From Strigamia acuminata (Eukaryota > Arthropoda > Chilopoda > Geophilomorpha > Linotaeniidae), in assembly GCA_949358305.1 (NCBI GenBank), contig OX442315.1:16208427-16272426 (forward strand): 64,000 nt of DNA, written 5' to 3'. The notes beneath the pieces are model-generated. The model saw only the letters and a list, made by a program, of their open reading frames with translations, did no database searches and was not told the origin of the DNA. Shown here one piece after another: positions 10,150 to 30,617 of this stretch. Both the position numbers and the translations under genes were made by a program. Each line of letters opens with the position of its first letter. Position 1 is the first letter of the stretch.

Positions 10150-13100
10150 TTTAGAATGATCTGCAGATTAGAGCAACAGCTTTGTACCGGCTTTTAGTGA
10201 CAACCTATCGCAAGTCGCGCGACAAATGCTCTCGCGCCATCTAGCGAGCTCGACTTAAATTACATTGGTGTAATAAAGCGGATATTTTTAAATTTTTTAA
10301 ATTAAATAAAAATAAAAACCTGCTATATCTATTGGCTCGGAACCGATGGAATCGATTGACGTATTGCTCGTTGAATCTAGAATTAAAGGATCCGATGCTG
10401 AGCTTTGATTGCTGGGAGAATCATCTCGATGTTGCATTTCGGCGATCAGCGAAGGCAAATCGGCTGTCAAATTTGTCAAAGCGTTTTAGCACAAATTCCT
10501 TAAAACCCAATCGATAGAAATTTACCTTCAAACTTTAAACAGCTCCAGTATTTTTTCAGAACGTGTATGACATTAAGAATCGACGTGGCAGCGCTGTTAC
10601 TCGCGTAATTTCCCTTCGACAACTTCGGGCACGGTTCGCCAATCAGTGCCTGAATGCAACTAAGGACCGAACTCGCTAAAGTACACAAATTATATCCGCC
10701 TTCCAAAGCTAAAATAACGCGGCCACCGGCCAAACAGCTTAAAAGATGAGTTAAATGAGCGTATAATTCAGGCGACAAATTGCAACCACCCTAAAATTAA
10801 TTAATTAAAATTTAAAAACATTATTTTTCTCTTTGTAAACGCTCTTTACCAATGGATCACCTCTTGCTGCATCAAACCCGGCGGATACTAACACTAATTG
10901 AGGGTCAAACTGATATGCAATTGGTAAAACCACGTGTAAAAATGCTGAAATGTAATCCCCGTCATTCATTCCGCCCTAAATAAATAAAATTAAATAAAAT
11001 AAATTGATAATGATGTATGTTTTTGAGTTTACTTTATTCCAAGGAATGTTGATGTTAAATCCAGCTCCTTCGTTACTGCCAGTTTTGTCGAAATTTGCAT
11101 CTTCGGAACATGGGAAAAACGTTCCTTTGTCGTACCGATGGAGAGATATGTATAAAACTCTGTAATAAAATATTTAATTGTCATAAAAACGATTTTTTTT
11201 TTTTTTACTTTTTATAAATTAGGAATTTACTTCGGATCGTTTTCGAACACGTGTTGAACGCCGTTGCCGTGATGCACATCCCAATCGACGATAAGAATTC
11301 GTTCAAGACCGTATTCTTTTATGGCCACTTTAGCTGCTATGGCGACGTTGTTGAAAATACAAAAGCCACACGCAGATTCGATCTCGGCGTGATGGCCAGG
11401 CGGTCGAATAAGTGCGAATCCATTAACTGCCTAATTTAATTTAGAAAAATAAATAAATAAAATAAAATAAAATAAAATATTCAATAAATAATTCATACTT
11501 TTCCGGTCAGAACTTCATCTAAGACTTGAAGAAGACACCCCGCTGATAGTCTGGCACTTTCATAACTTTCCTGTTTAAAAAAAAAATAATAAAATTAAAA
11601 AAATTAAAAAAAATCCGATAAAATTAAAATATAATAACATTTAACCTACTTTACACAAATAAATTGATTGAAATGATTCTTGATAATTATATAATTCATT
11701 TTTCTCCATTTTCCGACTCTTTTCCATCGCGTCTAAATAAATCTTTGAATGTACACAAGTAATTTCCGTTTCGTTCGCCATTCTGGAAGGCAGCATATGG
11801 CACTTTTCTAATAACTTCAATTCCTTCAATAAATTATATATAACTAATAATCTGTCTGGTCTCTCGGGATGATCTCTGAAATAAAGATTTTTAAAAAATT
11901 AAATAATATTTAAAATTCCGACTCTTACGTCTCTGAGTAATTTTTATGAGCCATCATTTTGTCGTCGTACGTCAGACAACACCTGAAAAATTAAACCCGG
12001 TGATTACTATTTTAATTCAGTGCGTAACTAAGTCTTCTACCTTTTTAACGGCACTTTTAAACACGTGCTTTTAATTAATTTGTCGAGTCTTACATCAAAA
12101 CCATTTAGTTCTTCGTTTGATTGTACTGGGTAGCAATTGCGCGTAGCATACACCGTCGTCTTTTCTATCGATCCCAAAAATTTGATTTCAGGTACGTGTC
12201 TATAAAAAATTTTACAAATAAAAAATAATTAAAAACTAAAATTTCCAATACTAATAAAATAAATCATTACCTTCTTTTTTTGTCTGCGGGACTTTCGTCT
12301 TCAATTTCATTTTCATAAATTACTCCTTGATATCGAAAACATTTCCAAAATCGACGATGAACAGAAATTACATTTAAAATTGAATCAACAACACTTGAAA
12401 ACAAAAGAAAATCAATGATTAAAAACGACAAATACCGTATTTATTAATTTACCTGGCATCCGGCTCACCAATCTGTCCTAATATAGGACATGGATCACCT
12501 AACAACGCGCGTAAAGTCAACGCGACACCTTCCGATAACGATTTAATGCAATAACCTCCTTCCAAAACCACACACACTTTCCCATTAGCTAACTGCATTA
12601 ATTGAGTGACTAAATGAGCGTAACAAGCCGGAGTAACTTCCATACAACCCTGGAATTAAAAATACAATTAAATTACAACATCGAATCAATAAATATAAAT
12701 GAAATACCTCGAAGCAACCTAATGCAGCGTCGTATCCCGCAGAAACGAGAATAAGATCGGGAGAAAACTAAAGAGAAAAACACTTGAGTCGGAGCTAGTG
12801 CGATTTAGGGTTAAAAATTACTTCGTAAGCAACGGGTAGAAGCAGTTGATGAAAAATGGCGAGATATTCAGCATTTCCTAATCCCGTTTTGTTCAATGGC
12901 ACGTTAAAATTGAATCCTTTTCCCGCTCCGTTTCCAGTAAAATCAAAATTCGATTCCCGTAAATTGGGCCAAAAGTCCCCGTGCTCGTAGCGGTGTATAG
13001 AAAAATATAAAACTCTACATAAATGAGTAAAAAATTGTTTTAAAATTTTGTTTTTCTTTTTTTCTTGTCGCGCGTCAAACCTGGGATCGTTATAAAACAT

Positions 13101-14495
13101 TCGCTGAGTCGCTTGACCGTGATGAACGTCCCAATCAACAATTAATACTCTAAAGACAAAAAAATTCTTTGGTTTTAATGATTTTTTTCACAATTTATTA
13201 TGTATTTTAAAATTACCTGTTAACTCCTAGATTATCAATCGCATGTTTAGCAGCAATTGCAACATTATTGAAGTAACAATATCCACAAACTTCATTTTCC
13301 ATGGCGTGGTGGCCAGGTGGACGTACAATCGCCATACCATTTTTGAATTTCCCTTTAACAATTTGTTTCATCAAATCAATGGTGCCGCCAACAGCTAGCA
13401 GAGACAATTCATATGTCGACTGAAATAATAATTTATATTTTTTTAAATGTGTTAGTATATTATTTTATTTATCGTGTACTTGATGGAAATATATGCTATC
13501 AAATCGAGATGACAAACGTTCCAATTTTTCTTCATCAACTTCGTCTTTGGTTGATTTTACTAAATCGTGCAAATCTTGAGTGTGTTCCGTAAGTATCTCG
13601 TCTTCGGTCGCCGGTCGACACTTTGAAATAAATTGTACAAAGTACAATAAAAATAATTTTAACGTATTTTTTAAAAAAAATGATTTATTATTTACCGGTA
13701 TAAATGAACATCTGTCAATCAAACCATATTCTTTGCACCTGTTCAACGGAAATGAAAAACGTTCGGGTTTTTCTGGGTAATTTAAATCCCACAAGCATTT
13801 ATGTTCAACCATTTTCAAGTCGTACGTAATTCCAGTTCTAAAATAAAAATAAGTAAATCGGTTTAATTAATTTATTCCAACATTTAAATGCCAAATTTAG
13901 ATTTATTTGCAGGTAAAAAATCTATTTAGTGACTGTTTTGTAAACAAAAAAACATCTCAAAACCATCAAATTATGAAATTCAGATGTAATAATTCGCATT
14001 TGACGTAAAAGTCACATAAATTCAATTTTTCCTTCCCGCCATAAGTTTAATATTTTAATTTTATTAAGAAAATAAATTCGTCATACTCATTCGACATTTT
14101 CTCAACACAATCCACCGACTGTAAAGCAAAAAAAAACATTAAAACATTAAAAAAGTCCAAAACATTATTTTTTTCTGGCGTACCAACTGTGCGAATTCCT
14201 GCTCGAGCATTTCTTCAGCCGAATTTTGCCTCCTCAATTTACGCTGACAAAGTATCGACGATAATTTCGGTTTATTTCCACTCTACAAATTTTTATTTGA
14301 AATTATTTTACGAATAATTTTTTTTTAATCGAAAGAAACCTTTCTATGTCGTTGATGGCCCGCTTTTTGTCGACTTTTCGAATTTTTATGCTTAGAAACG
14401 TTCCCAGAACTGTTACCTTCAGATCCCGACCTAGAAATACATAAATAATTGATAAAATGATACGAAATTATGAGTGTAGACTGCAGACTTTACAT
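9423..14495 (-). CDS. HDAC6: Histone deacetylase 6 (two HDAC domains plus ZnF-UBP)
   Basis: Twenty-six coding exons join with consistent phases to about 1065 residues. HDAC domain 1 (about 75-440) has RPPGHH (H206/H207), DWDVHH and LEGGY (Y377). Domain 2 (about 495-850) has RPPGHH (H634/H635), DWDVHH and LEGGY (Y805). Zinc ligands and catalytic tyrosines are present in both. The C-terminal ZnF-UBP (from about 955) has [28 protein letters not shown] and [12 protein letters not shown]6 deacetylates tubulin and other cytoplasmic proteins and binds free ubiquitin C-termini. Coding exons: 14495-14494, 14430-14340, 14282-14184, 14118-14087, 13837-13696 and so on to 9503-9423. The start codon appears split as AT|G by intron 1. 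The weak donor at 10319 leaves open that the ZnF part is also made alone. The gene is convergent with UAP56, 250 bp away. Confidence 0.93.
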
Positions 14496-15411
14496 GTTTC
14501 GGTTTATGGACTGGTCCTGCGTCAACCCAATCAATTGATTGAGATAGAAAAAAAAATTAAAAAGATAAAAAATAAAAATATCAAAAGGTCTTCGTCCTTG
14601 AACAACAATTTATAGCACCCCACGCGGTTTCACTGACATATAAAACTCTGCCTTCTGGCCTTTATATTGAATATCTGCCGAATAATAAACACATAATTAG
14701 TGAACAATTACTTGAAATCAAATAAATTTTAAGTGAAACAACTCATGTGAATCACATGATGAAATACATGTGATAGGTTCAAACTCGCCTTAAAGTTTCC
14801 GTTTTCAATAAGAAACAATCCAATTTCAGCAAATAAATTAAAAATTTGGCAAAACTTTCTCTCTGTTTTGCTTCACAGGATAAAAATGATGTTAATTTTG
14901 ATTTGGTTTGGTCTCCATCGCATGCCGTCTTTGGGTTTAGAGTTGTGCTCAACCTAGCGACGTCTGGGGGCAATTTGGTTGCAACCAACTTTGGGATTTT
15001 TCTATGTATCATGGCTGTTTTATGTATTTATTTATTTATATATACCAAAGTTCATTACCCTCTTTAGTTTAAAGTACCGGGATTTAATCTGGTTTTGTTG
15101 CTGAGGTCAAATTTGAAAGTCCTTTGGGTGATCTGCCAATTTTGTCTAAATAAGGGCAAAGCAAAGGTGTAAACTAAGGTCGAGACTTTAAAATGTTATA
15201 AAAATGTATTTCTGTGCTGTAATTAGTGGTAATAAAAATTAATTTTAGCTTGTGTCATTTTTTTTATTGATAAATAATATCTTTTTATCTTGTTTATTAA
15301 TTTAGAAACACTTGAAAAGAATTTCATTTTATTGCCTGCACACAATCGCTCGCAAAAGCAACGCAGGAAAGCGCGGGCAGAAATGAATATTTTTAATCAT
15401 AAAACTGAGAT
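14496..15411. other. Intergenic, HDAC6 upstream region
   Basis: About 900 bp with the presumed HDAC6 promoter. Three CATGTG/CACATG E-box-like hexamers cluster at 14744-14772. The plus-strand open stretch around 14846-15064 has no homology I recognise and no good flanking splice sites. Nothing else supported. Confidence 0.35.
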
Positions 15412-16415
15412 TTATTTCTTTACTTCAACAGTTTTAAGTTCAACAGTTTTAAGTTGTTGACTTGGAGATTGTTCTGGGCCAGGACTGACTAAATTTTTAT
15501 CAACCATCTGCAAATAGTAGGAAAGAATGATGACCCACAAATAACCCTGTAATAATTAAAATTTAAATACAATAAATTAAAAAAATAAAAATTAAATACA
15601 AATTGGGTCAAATTCAAATTAAAAAATAAATACTTTATACCATAATGACACAAAAGAAAACGTCATAAATTATACATTGAAATAGTTCAGCAACAGGATT
15701 GTCATCAGAAGTATTTGGTGATACCTTGTATTAAAATAAAATAAAATACAATAAAATTATATATTACAATACTTACTTTAGAAAGCAAACTAATTTTCTC
15801 CGCTAAGTAAACTAAGTTAGCGGCTATAGTTACAAACAGAATCATTAAAGCTGGAACGAGCATGTGGTGACTATGCTGAATTAAATAGAAAAATTGATTT
15901 CATAATAAATAAATTTATTAGTAATTTGATTTTTAGTTTTCACCTTAGTAATGGCTACCAAAAGACATAGAGCCACAATCATGTTAAGTCCAGAAAACAC
16001 AAATGCACATATGGCCATAACGTGCCAAGCTATAACGAACGGAAATTAAAACACAATATCGCAATTGAATTTGTTTTTTTTCCTCACAATTCAAACCGTC
16101 TTGATGAAGCGGGTCTATTTTGTCTCTCTTCCATTCTGCCAACCAGATGAGCCAAACAGCGAGCATGAGAGCAAATACTACGTAATATAACTGAAAATAC
16201 AAAATTAAATTCAAGATAAATTATAAAAAAAACTCTGAGGATTGTAAAAACAGTCGTTTTTACCGTTACAAACCCGAAAGCAACCAATACACCGGATCGA
16301 AGTGAACAATACATGCAAAACGTTTGTAACCTTCGCAATGACGATCTTGAGCTAAATTGGAAAATTAACAAAACCTCAACGCTATTTTATATTAAATATT
16401 TTAATTTTACGGCAT
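15412..16415 (-). CDS. Four-transmembrane protein of unknown function
   Basis: About 200 residues, assembled from seven minus-strand exons starting ATG CC|GT at 16415-16411. A cysteine-containing N-terminus (MPSRSSLRRLQTFCMYCSLR) precedes four hydrophobic segments: about 22-50, 68-95, 101-122 (LVPALMILFVTIAANLVYLA) and 150-169. It ends in a short Pro/Gln-rich cytosolic tail (SPGPEQSPSQQL) with a repeated KTVE. Both ends are probably cytosolic. The plan recalls insect DUF4728-type or LAPTM-like tetraspan proteins of endomembranes, but I cannot assign a family. The first coding exon has only five bases. It sits 160 bp downstream of the TRMT1 stop and on the same strand. Confidence 0.75.
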
Positions 16416-16576
16416 GATGGTTCCGAGAGGTGATGCTGAAATATTTTCCACCTTTTCACACACGCAAAACGAAATAAATCGTTGCTTGGCGATAAACAAT
16501 ACAAACAATATTGCTTTGTTGAAATTGAATGAAACGAGTAAAACGAGTCGTTTAAAAGCAATTTTATTTGACAAAT

Positions 16577-19147
16577 TTACATATCGTCAAGTGTATGGGA
16601 ATATTTACACGTATCACCCAAATCGCATTTCCCGTCTTTAAATCTTTTACATTGATACGCCTTCAAGTTATCGCTACTCAACGACCTTTTTTGTCTTTTA
16701 TCTTGTTTTAATTTCTTCTTTTTTATCTCATCGTCTCCCAAACTGAAACGAATTAATTTTTTTTTTCATTTAAATCAATTTTTATTTTTTAAATTCAAAA
16801 AAATTCGACATTACTTTGTGGTGGATCTCGATTTCGGTCCCCAGTTCGGTTCGGGATTTTGTTGGTAACGAAGTAGACTCCGCTCTTTGGATTCGGGCCG
16901 AGCTTGCGGGTGGAGATCCCAACACACTTCGATCGAAGGAGTCCCCGACAAAATCCTCGCAGCCGCACTATTACTTTCCTCCGCTTTTTTCCCAACTCCC
17001 TTGAGTTTTCCCTTTCAGAAAGAAAAAAAATTAAATCATTTTATAATTTTCTTGTACTAAATTTCTTGATTTATTAATTACCCAAGCGCGCACAATGTCC
17101 CAAATCACTCTATTTGGTGCATTGGTTTTGACAGAAGATCGACTGGCGTGAGAATCGGAGACTTGAAAACCCGCATTCAATATGGCGGACCTGAAAATGG
17201 CGTATCAGAGTCGGTCTGTGTTTAGATTTTTGCATTATTTTGCATATACCTGAACAGCGACATTTTAGGAAGTGCCGAGTGAATAGTAGAGAAAAGTCCG
17301 TCTATAGAGTAAAACAAAGGTGCATCCGGTAATTCCTGCATTGATTATAACAAAAATAAAAATTATTAAAATCAAAATGTTCATTCGACTTATAAATATT
17401 TACTGCGCTTTACTTCTAACATGACACTCAAAACACCGATAATTCGAGTGGCGGTTTGAAATTCGTTCGGATTCGCCTCTACGGACGTCAATATCCTCTT
17501 GAGATAATCCCTATCGTGAATTTCGTCCGCCCAAATGGGACCCGCGATCTAAAAACAAAAAATAATTTGGAGTATTTAATGAAAACCATTAAAGATTTCA
17601 AAAAAATTAAATTATTTCTCACTTTGTGATGAAAACCGCAGAAGGAACAACTGGAGTTCACTGCCGGGCCACTTCCTTGCGAGAATTTATAACTTAAAAT
17701 AAAAATAAATTAAATAACATAAGAATTTATGTTTTGAAAAGAATTTACTCTCGTCCGTTTGCGTGTGCTATCGCCTTGCCCATCCTCTGAAGGGTGAAGC
17801 TTTCGCAGCCAGTGCACTGATAAATCAACGCAGTTTTGCTAAAAAAATAACAAATAAAATCAATAAAACTTGTGTATTTTAATATTTTTTATCCAAACCT
17901 GGCTGAATGTTTCGCTTTTGCCGCGTTGCTAAAAACACGAACGAAAACTCGTACGTAAAAATCAGCGGACATTGATAAAACTGGTTCTATGTATCGCCCG
18001 TATCGTGTCGCGTGAGATTGAATGGAGTATAATAATATTCTCAGCGCCTAAAATTTAAAATTTAAAATTTATTTTATTTATTTTGATTTATTAATTTTTT
18101 TTTTTGCTTACCATTTCGTGACAGCAATTATTTCGCAAGGAAACACTCCCGTATTTAGCAAAACACGTTTCAGTGGCTTTACCGCATAAAACAGCAGCAT
18201 CCGTGCACGTCACGAGTAATAACCCTAAAAAAGTTATCAAAAATATCAAAAATCAATAAAATTTGATGCGTAAATTGGTAATTTCGTACCGCCGTCAGCG
18301 ACACATTGTACACCAGCGTCTAAAAAGCGAGCGGCGCTGCCGTACGGGTCTAAATCGACCACGTGAAATTGATCGCAATATTTCATATTCCTATACATGA
18401 GAATCCTAATAAATAAAATCGAAACAATTCTAAATATTTTGTTATTTGATGCGCAATTTTCGAACTGACACAGCGTCGTCTCTATTCGGTTGTACCAAGT
18501 GATCGACTTTATTGAACTTGGCATTTCTGTCGATCGAATCAACGGCTTTCTGCGCTACGTCGTTCGCAACTATTGACTTGAGTCCTCCGATTTCAAGCGC
18601 GTAACGAATCGACCGCATCCCCGAAGCGGACAATACTTCGGCTATTGTAACACCGTCCTTGAAAAAATACAAATTTTTATTAGAAATTTATTAATTGTTT
18701 TTAAATTTTATATTACGGGATAATATTTCCCAGCTTCTAATTCAATTTCTTCATTTTTCTCGTCGTTTTCGCTGTCTATTTTCTTCCTTTTCAGTGTTTT
18801 TCCATTTTTAAAATAATCTTTTGTGAATTCCCTGATAACGGCAACGCTAAAAAGTAAAAATAAAATATAAATTATGAGTAATTGCTTGTTTTTGGCTCGA
18901 AAAGTTACCTCAAATCTCGATTAAATTCTTGCACGGGATTGTAAAAGACGTCTTTTGCGCTCGGAAATAATATTTTGGCTTTGCCCTCCGCTACAACAAC
19001 GTATGACGAATTATCGGGAAAAGCGTCGTCGGCTTTGTCTTCTGATTGCACACTCATGTTGGAGGATTTGAAACACGAAAGGGCGAGGTATTTTTTATTG
19101 CAGCAACGTAATGTGAGATTTATTAGCCTCGGTTGTAAATGAAACAT
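16577..19147 (-). CDS. TRMT1: tRNA (guanine26-N2)-dimethyltransferase TRMT1 with CCCH zinc finger
   Basis: Thirteen or so minus-strand exons. Family blocks: EGKAKILFP and [13 protein letters not shown] (N-terminal), [16 protein letters not shown] (SAM-binding motif I), [19 protein letters not shown] (catalytic DPYG), [14 protein letters not shown] and [10 protein letters not shown] Cys4-type insert has CTGCESF and CSFCGFHH. The C-terminus carries a CCCH finger, C-x7-C-x5-C-x3-H, ending in [10 protein letters not shown], as in animal TRMT1. The enzyme makes m2,2G26 in nuclear/cytosolic and mitochondrial tRNAs. Two in-frame starts fit that dual role. The ATG at 19147 gives a basic, acid-free leader ([19 protein letters not shown]) typical of a mitochondrial presequence. 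The ATG at 19057 ([11 protein letters not shown]) gives the cytosolic/nuclear form. Confidence 0.92.
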
Positions 19148-19753
19148 AACTAAAAAGGTGCCATGCTGCTGTGAGGTTACTACGAGCAATACGGCTCCAT
19201 GTGTTACGTTTTTGTATATGCACCAGAAGATAATAATGCATCTTCAATTCTCGTGTGGTGGGCAACAAAATTCGGCAGATAATAATATTTTCATTTTATT
19301 TATTTCATAATTTATTAATTTCCTTTAAAAAAAAATAAAATATCCGCGAAAAATCAATATTAATTAATTAAACTATGGATTTTATGCGTTGCATTACACA
19401 CGTCTGGTGACCGAGCACGGCTTCTTACGGGACCGGAAATATTTACTATCACACTAAAATGAAAAATCTTAAATTTTTAAAATCGCCAAAAACATTTTTC
19501 TGTTTTATCATAAATAAAATCACCTCAAAGAAATAAATGTGTATTTATTTGTCATAACTCTTGTCGGAGTCATAGCAACCGCAGATGCTGTAGTTACTAG
19601 GTCTCCATTTTTAAATTGAAAATAAGGGCTCGGAAGGACAAAAAGAGCCATCCGCAGCCTTGGACGAACGAGATCAATCGTCCAAGATGCAGCCATCAGC
19701 AGCAGACTGTAGAATAACAACTGAATAAATTCAGGACCCGTGATAGACAAAAA
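19148..19753. promoter_or_regulatory. Divergent promoter region, TRMT1 and ceramide-synthase-like gene
   Basis: About 600 bp between two divergent starts. The middle (19290-19370) is AT-rich; the flanks are of mixed composition. No TATA box is well placed and no other gene was recognised. Confidence 0.4.
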
Positions 19754-21715
19754 ATGGCGGTTTCTTCGATGTTTTGTCAAGTCGATAACAACAAGAATCA
19801 AGATGCGAAAGAAATGAAGGAACCGACAAAACCCCACCAGTGGGAATCAGGAAACGAAGTTCTAGATGGCATGAGAAATTATTTGTACGTCGACACAATG
19901 GATGCATCGAAAATCCTCTTTTTCTACGTTCTTTGGAACATCGTGAGTACACAACTGGGTAAAGTCAACCAGGTAAGCCCACCAACCCCCCTAAAAAATT
20001 AAATAAAATACAAAAAATTAAATATTCGAATTTATTCCATTCAGAAATGCAACGTAAACGCCGTGAAATCGAAACGAGTGTCGGAAAGCTTGTGGCGCTG
20101 CATCTACCAAGGCATGATGGTTTCATTCGGCGTGTACACCGTGATGTCGGGCCCGGAAAACCTGGTGTTGAAACCGAGCATCGCGTGGCAATGTGAGATG
20201 TTATTTATTAAAATAAATGTATTTATTAATTTAATTATTTGTTTGAATTGCAGCTTGGGGTGACAGTGAACAATTAAACGATTGGTTGCAAATGTATTTT
20301 CTGATGCAGCTCAGTTTTCACATATACGCCGTGACATACCTGCTGAAGGAAGCCAAAAAGGAATATCACGCGTTTAGTTTCCTCACGCTGCATACTCTTC
20401 TGTTTATTATGATATCTCTGTTTTATACCTTACAGTAAAGATTTTTATTTATCGTAAATGCTCTCATTGAGCTCGGGATGCTGTATCCTTTACAACGCGA
20501 CTAGAAAATACAAAATCTATTTTTAAAGTGCCTAAAATTGACTTTTTGAGGTTGAAAATCTACGCGGGTGTTCCATGAGAGCATTTATCTATTTATTTTT
20601 ATTTGTTTTTAAATTTTTAAAATTTAATTTTCAGTTATTATCAAGTTGGATTGCTCGTCTGTTTGTTCTATGATACTCCGGCATTAGCGATTGAAATAAC
20701 CAGATTTAATGTCTATTTGGAGCGGGTTACATCGATTTTTAGATATCTGGCGTGTTTGAGTTTTTCAATTTATACGTTGCTTTGGTAAATGCAAACAAAA
20801 ATTATTAGGTTTTTTTGTTGTATATATTTTGTTTTTAGGTTGTGCAATACTTTATATTTGTATCCCTCCAAAGTGTTATATTTTGGAGTGGTAAGCACCA
20901 TGGAGAGGGTTGATCGTCCTTTAGTGGAAACTGTGACGTTCGGTCTTCTTCTTTTACAACTTTTTAACTTATACTGGTTACTTGTGAGTACAACGAGTAT
21001 AGAAAAACATTGAAGAAGTTCGTTTTAGTCGTTTAAAACGATAAAATCCATTAGATTCTTTTACAATGGATGAAAAAAATGGTAAGACCGAAGAGAGCGA
21101 AGGATAGTTTCGTTGTGTACAGCTTTTTCCATAAAAAAGGAATGATGAAAAGTTCAAGATCTCGACCGTAAGAAACTCCAAATTTAATTTACACTGGATT
21201 TTTAATTTATTTTATTTTTTAGAGGGTCTTCCGAAGATGAAAAACCCAAAAGCGACGCTAGAGCATTAGTCCAGACTGTTAAATGTTATTTATCTGTAGC
21301 GAATTGGAAATTACATTTTGTGTAACGATTAAAATGGATTTCAGGCGTCATAAAATTGAAGAGAAAGCTAAAACGAATGCGACAGGAAAAGGATGAACCG
21401 AAAACAGAGACGGAGAGAGGAATGGAGTTGGGGATAGGGACGGAGGCGCAATCCGTTCAAGCGGAGCAACAGGCGTTTGAAATCGAGTTAAATCCGTCCG
21501 ATTTGTTAACGATCGGATTGGTAGGGCAAAAAAAGTCGGGCGAGGAAGCAACCAACGAGAAAAACACGAAACCGGAACCGAAAATGGCAATTGAAGTCGT
21601 GCAACAAGGCAACGTAGAATTGTCCGAGTCCAGTAACGATTTGATTAAATTCTCCAGTTTCACTAGTGGTGATGAATCGAAATCCTCGTCCGATTTATCC
21701 CTCAAAGAAGTGTAA
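19754..21715 (+). CDS. Divergent ceramide-synthase-like TLC-domain membrane protein
   Basis: Exons 19754-19972, 20045-20192, 20254-20434, 20635-20784, 20839-20983, 21055-21167, then a short exon from about 21224 and the tail to 21715. Order and features match Lag1/ceramide synthases: RVSESLWRCIYQG before the TLC region, several TM helices, GLLVCLFYD, and LLLLQLFNLYWLLILLQWM as last helix. The acidic Ser-rich tail (SSEDEKPKSDAR) resembles the CK2-phosphorylated tail of CERS. Family enzymes N-acylate sphingoid bases in the ER. The catalytic HH pair is degenerate here: alignment puts Leu168-His169 where His-His is expected; Asp196 is kept. It may be inactive or altered. The join into the last acidic exon is uncertain: the obvious acceptor at 21344 gives an early stop, one at 21355 keeps frame. 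Confidence 0.7.
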
Positions 21716-22963
21716 AATGTCGTTTTATTTACGTGTAAAAAAAAATGTGTATATCTAAATTCTAAAATGTATAATTATTTTTGTAAAAAAGAAAAAAAAA
21801 CAAATATTTTTCGAAGAAAATTACCGTTTTCGCTTCGCGTTGCGGCGCTATAAGTTGAAAATCAAAATGGCGGGGGTGAAGAAAAAATGTAAAACAAGTA
21901 TGAACCAGCATTCAATACTATTCAGTTTTTATTTTTAAATTAGCAAAAACAAAATTTATCCAGAAACAAAACAACAGTGGCCACTTCCCATTACCTAAAC
22001 AAAAATACATCACTTTGAAAACCGCTTGCAATCTCTCGCCAACATCGCCATCTTTATTTTTCTCTCTTCGTTCAACTAGTGCATAAACAAGTGTACTCCG
22101 GATGACGAAATTTTCCAAACAAAATCAGCATCCAACTTTACAAACACGAGTCAAAAAGAAAAAATAAATACTAATAAAAACAAAAAATTAAAGAAAAAAA
22201 AATTAAGTATTTTCACAGAAATTTAAATTCCAACTTTTAGATTCAAATAGATTTCTCTCTCATTTTTTTCGATATATATTTTTATTTGTACAATTTCCTT
22301 CCTTTCACACGTTCCTTGTTTAAGCAATCGATTCAAAACAAAATTTAATCAATAAATGAGATCCAGAAAGAATTAATGAGCCATGTACACAACTTACGTA
22401 TAAATTTATCACAAATAACAAGTTTTAATCATTGAAAATTTGAAAAACAAACAAAAAAAAAGTGCCACAAATCGAATTTTATTTAATTTTGTTGCGATTC
22501 TTGATCCAATGACAAAAAAAAAACAAAATAAAAATAAACATGACCCAAAAAAAACAAAAAATAAACTTGAGCGCATTAAAAAAAGAACCAATCAAAAAAA
22601 AAGAAAAAATAGTCCACGAATAAACATCACACAAAACAAACAAACCAGTGGCATTCTGCATTTGATGATTAATGAGAACAAGAAACAGATCGATCACTGT
22701 CATCATCTATGGGGCGTGGCAAAAAAATGAGATAAATACGGATGACTGTACACAATTAACAGAAACGTTTCAACAACGTGGCGTCCGTAATGAGCGAGTG
22801 AGAGCACGCTGCCATGCAATTCGCCTCCAGACCTGCTGTACGGCATTGCCAAACATGATTACAAAACGTCCAACACGTGGCCTTCGTTAGCTTACGCACA
22901 ATCTAGTAAATCTCACATAAAATAACCCTATTCGTTATAAAAATAGTCTCTAACAAGGTGGAT
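21716..22963. other. Convergent 3' regions of the ceramide-synthase-like gene and encore
   Basis: About 1.25 kb. 21716-22670 is very A-rich with little structure. 22680-22920 is more complex (several CACGTGG/GTGGC words) and is probably the encore 3' UTR. The open frames here come from A-rich sequence and do not look coding. Confidence 0.4.

Positions 22964-30617
<7,654 letters not shown>

Noticed and set aside
14846-15067. 73-codon plus-strand ORF upstream of HDAC6
   Set aside because: No recognisable homology, no supporting splice sites, and it would lie alone in the promoter region.
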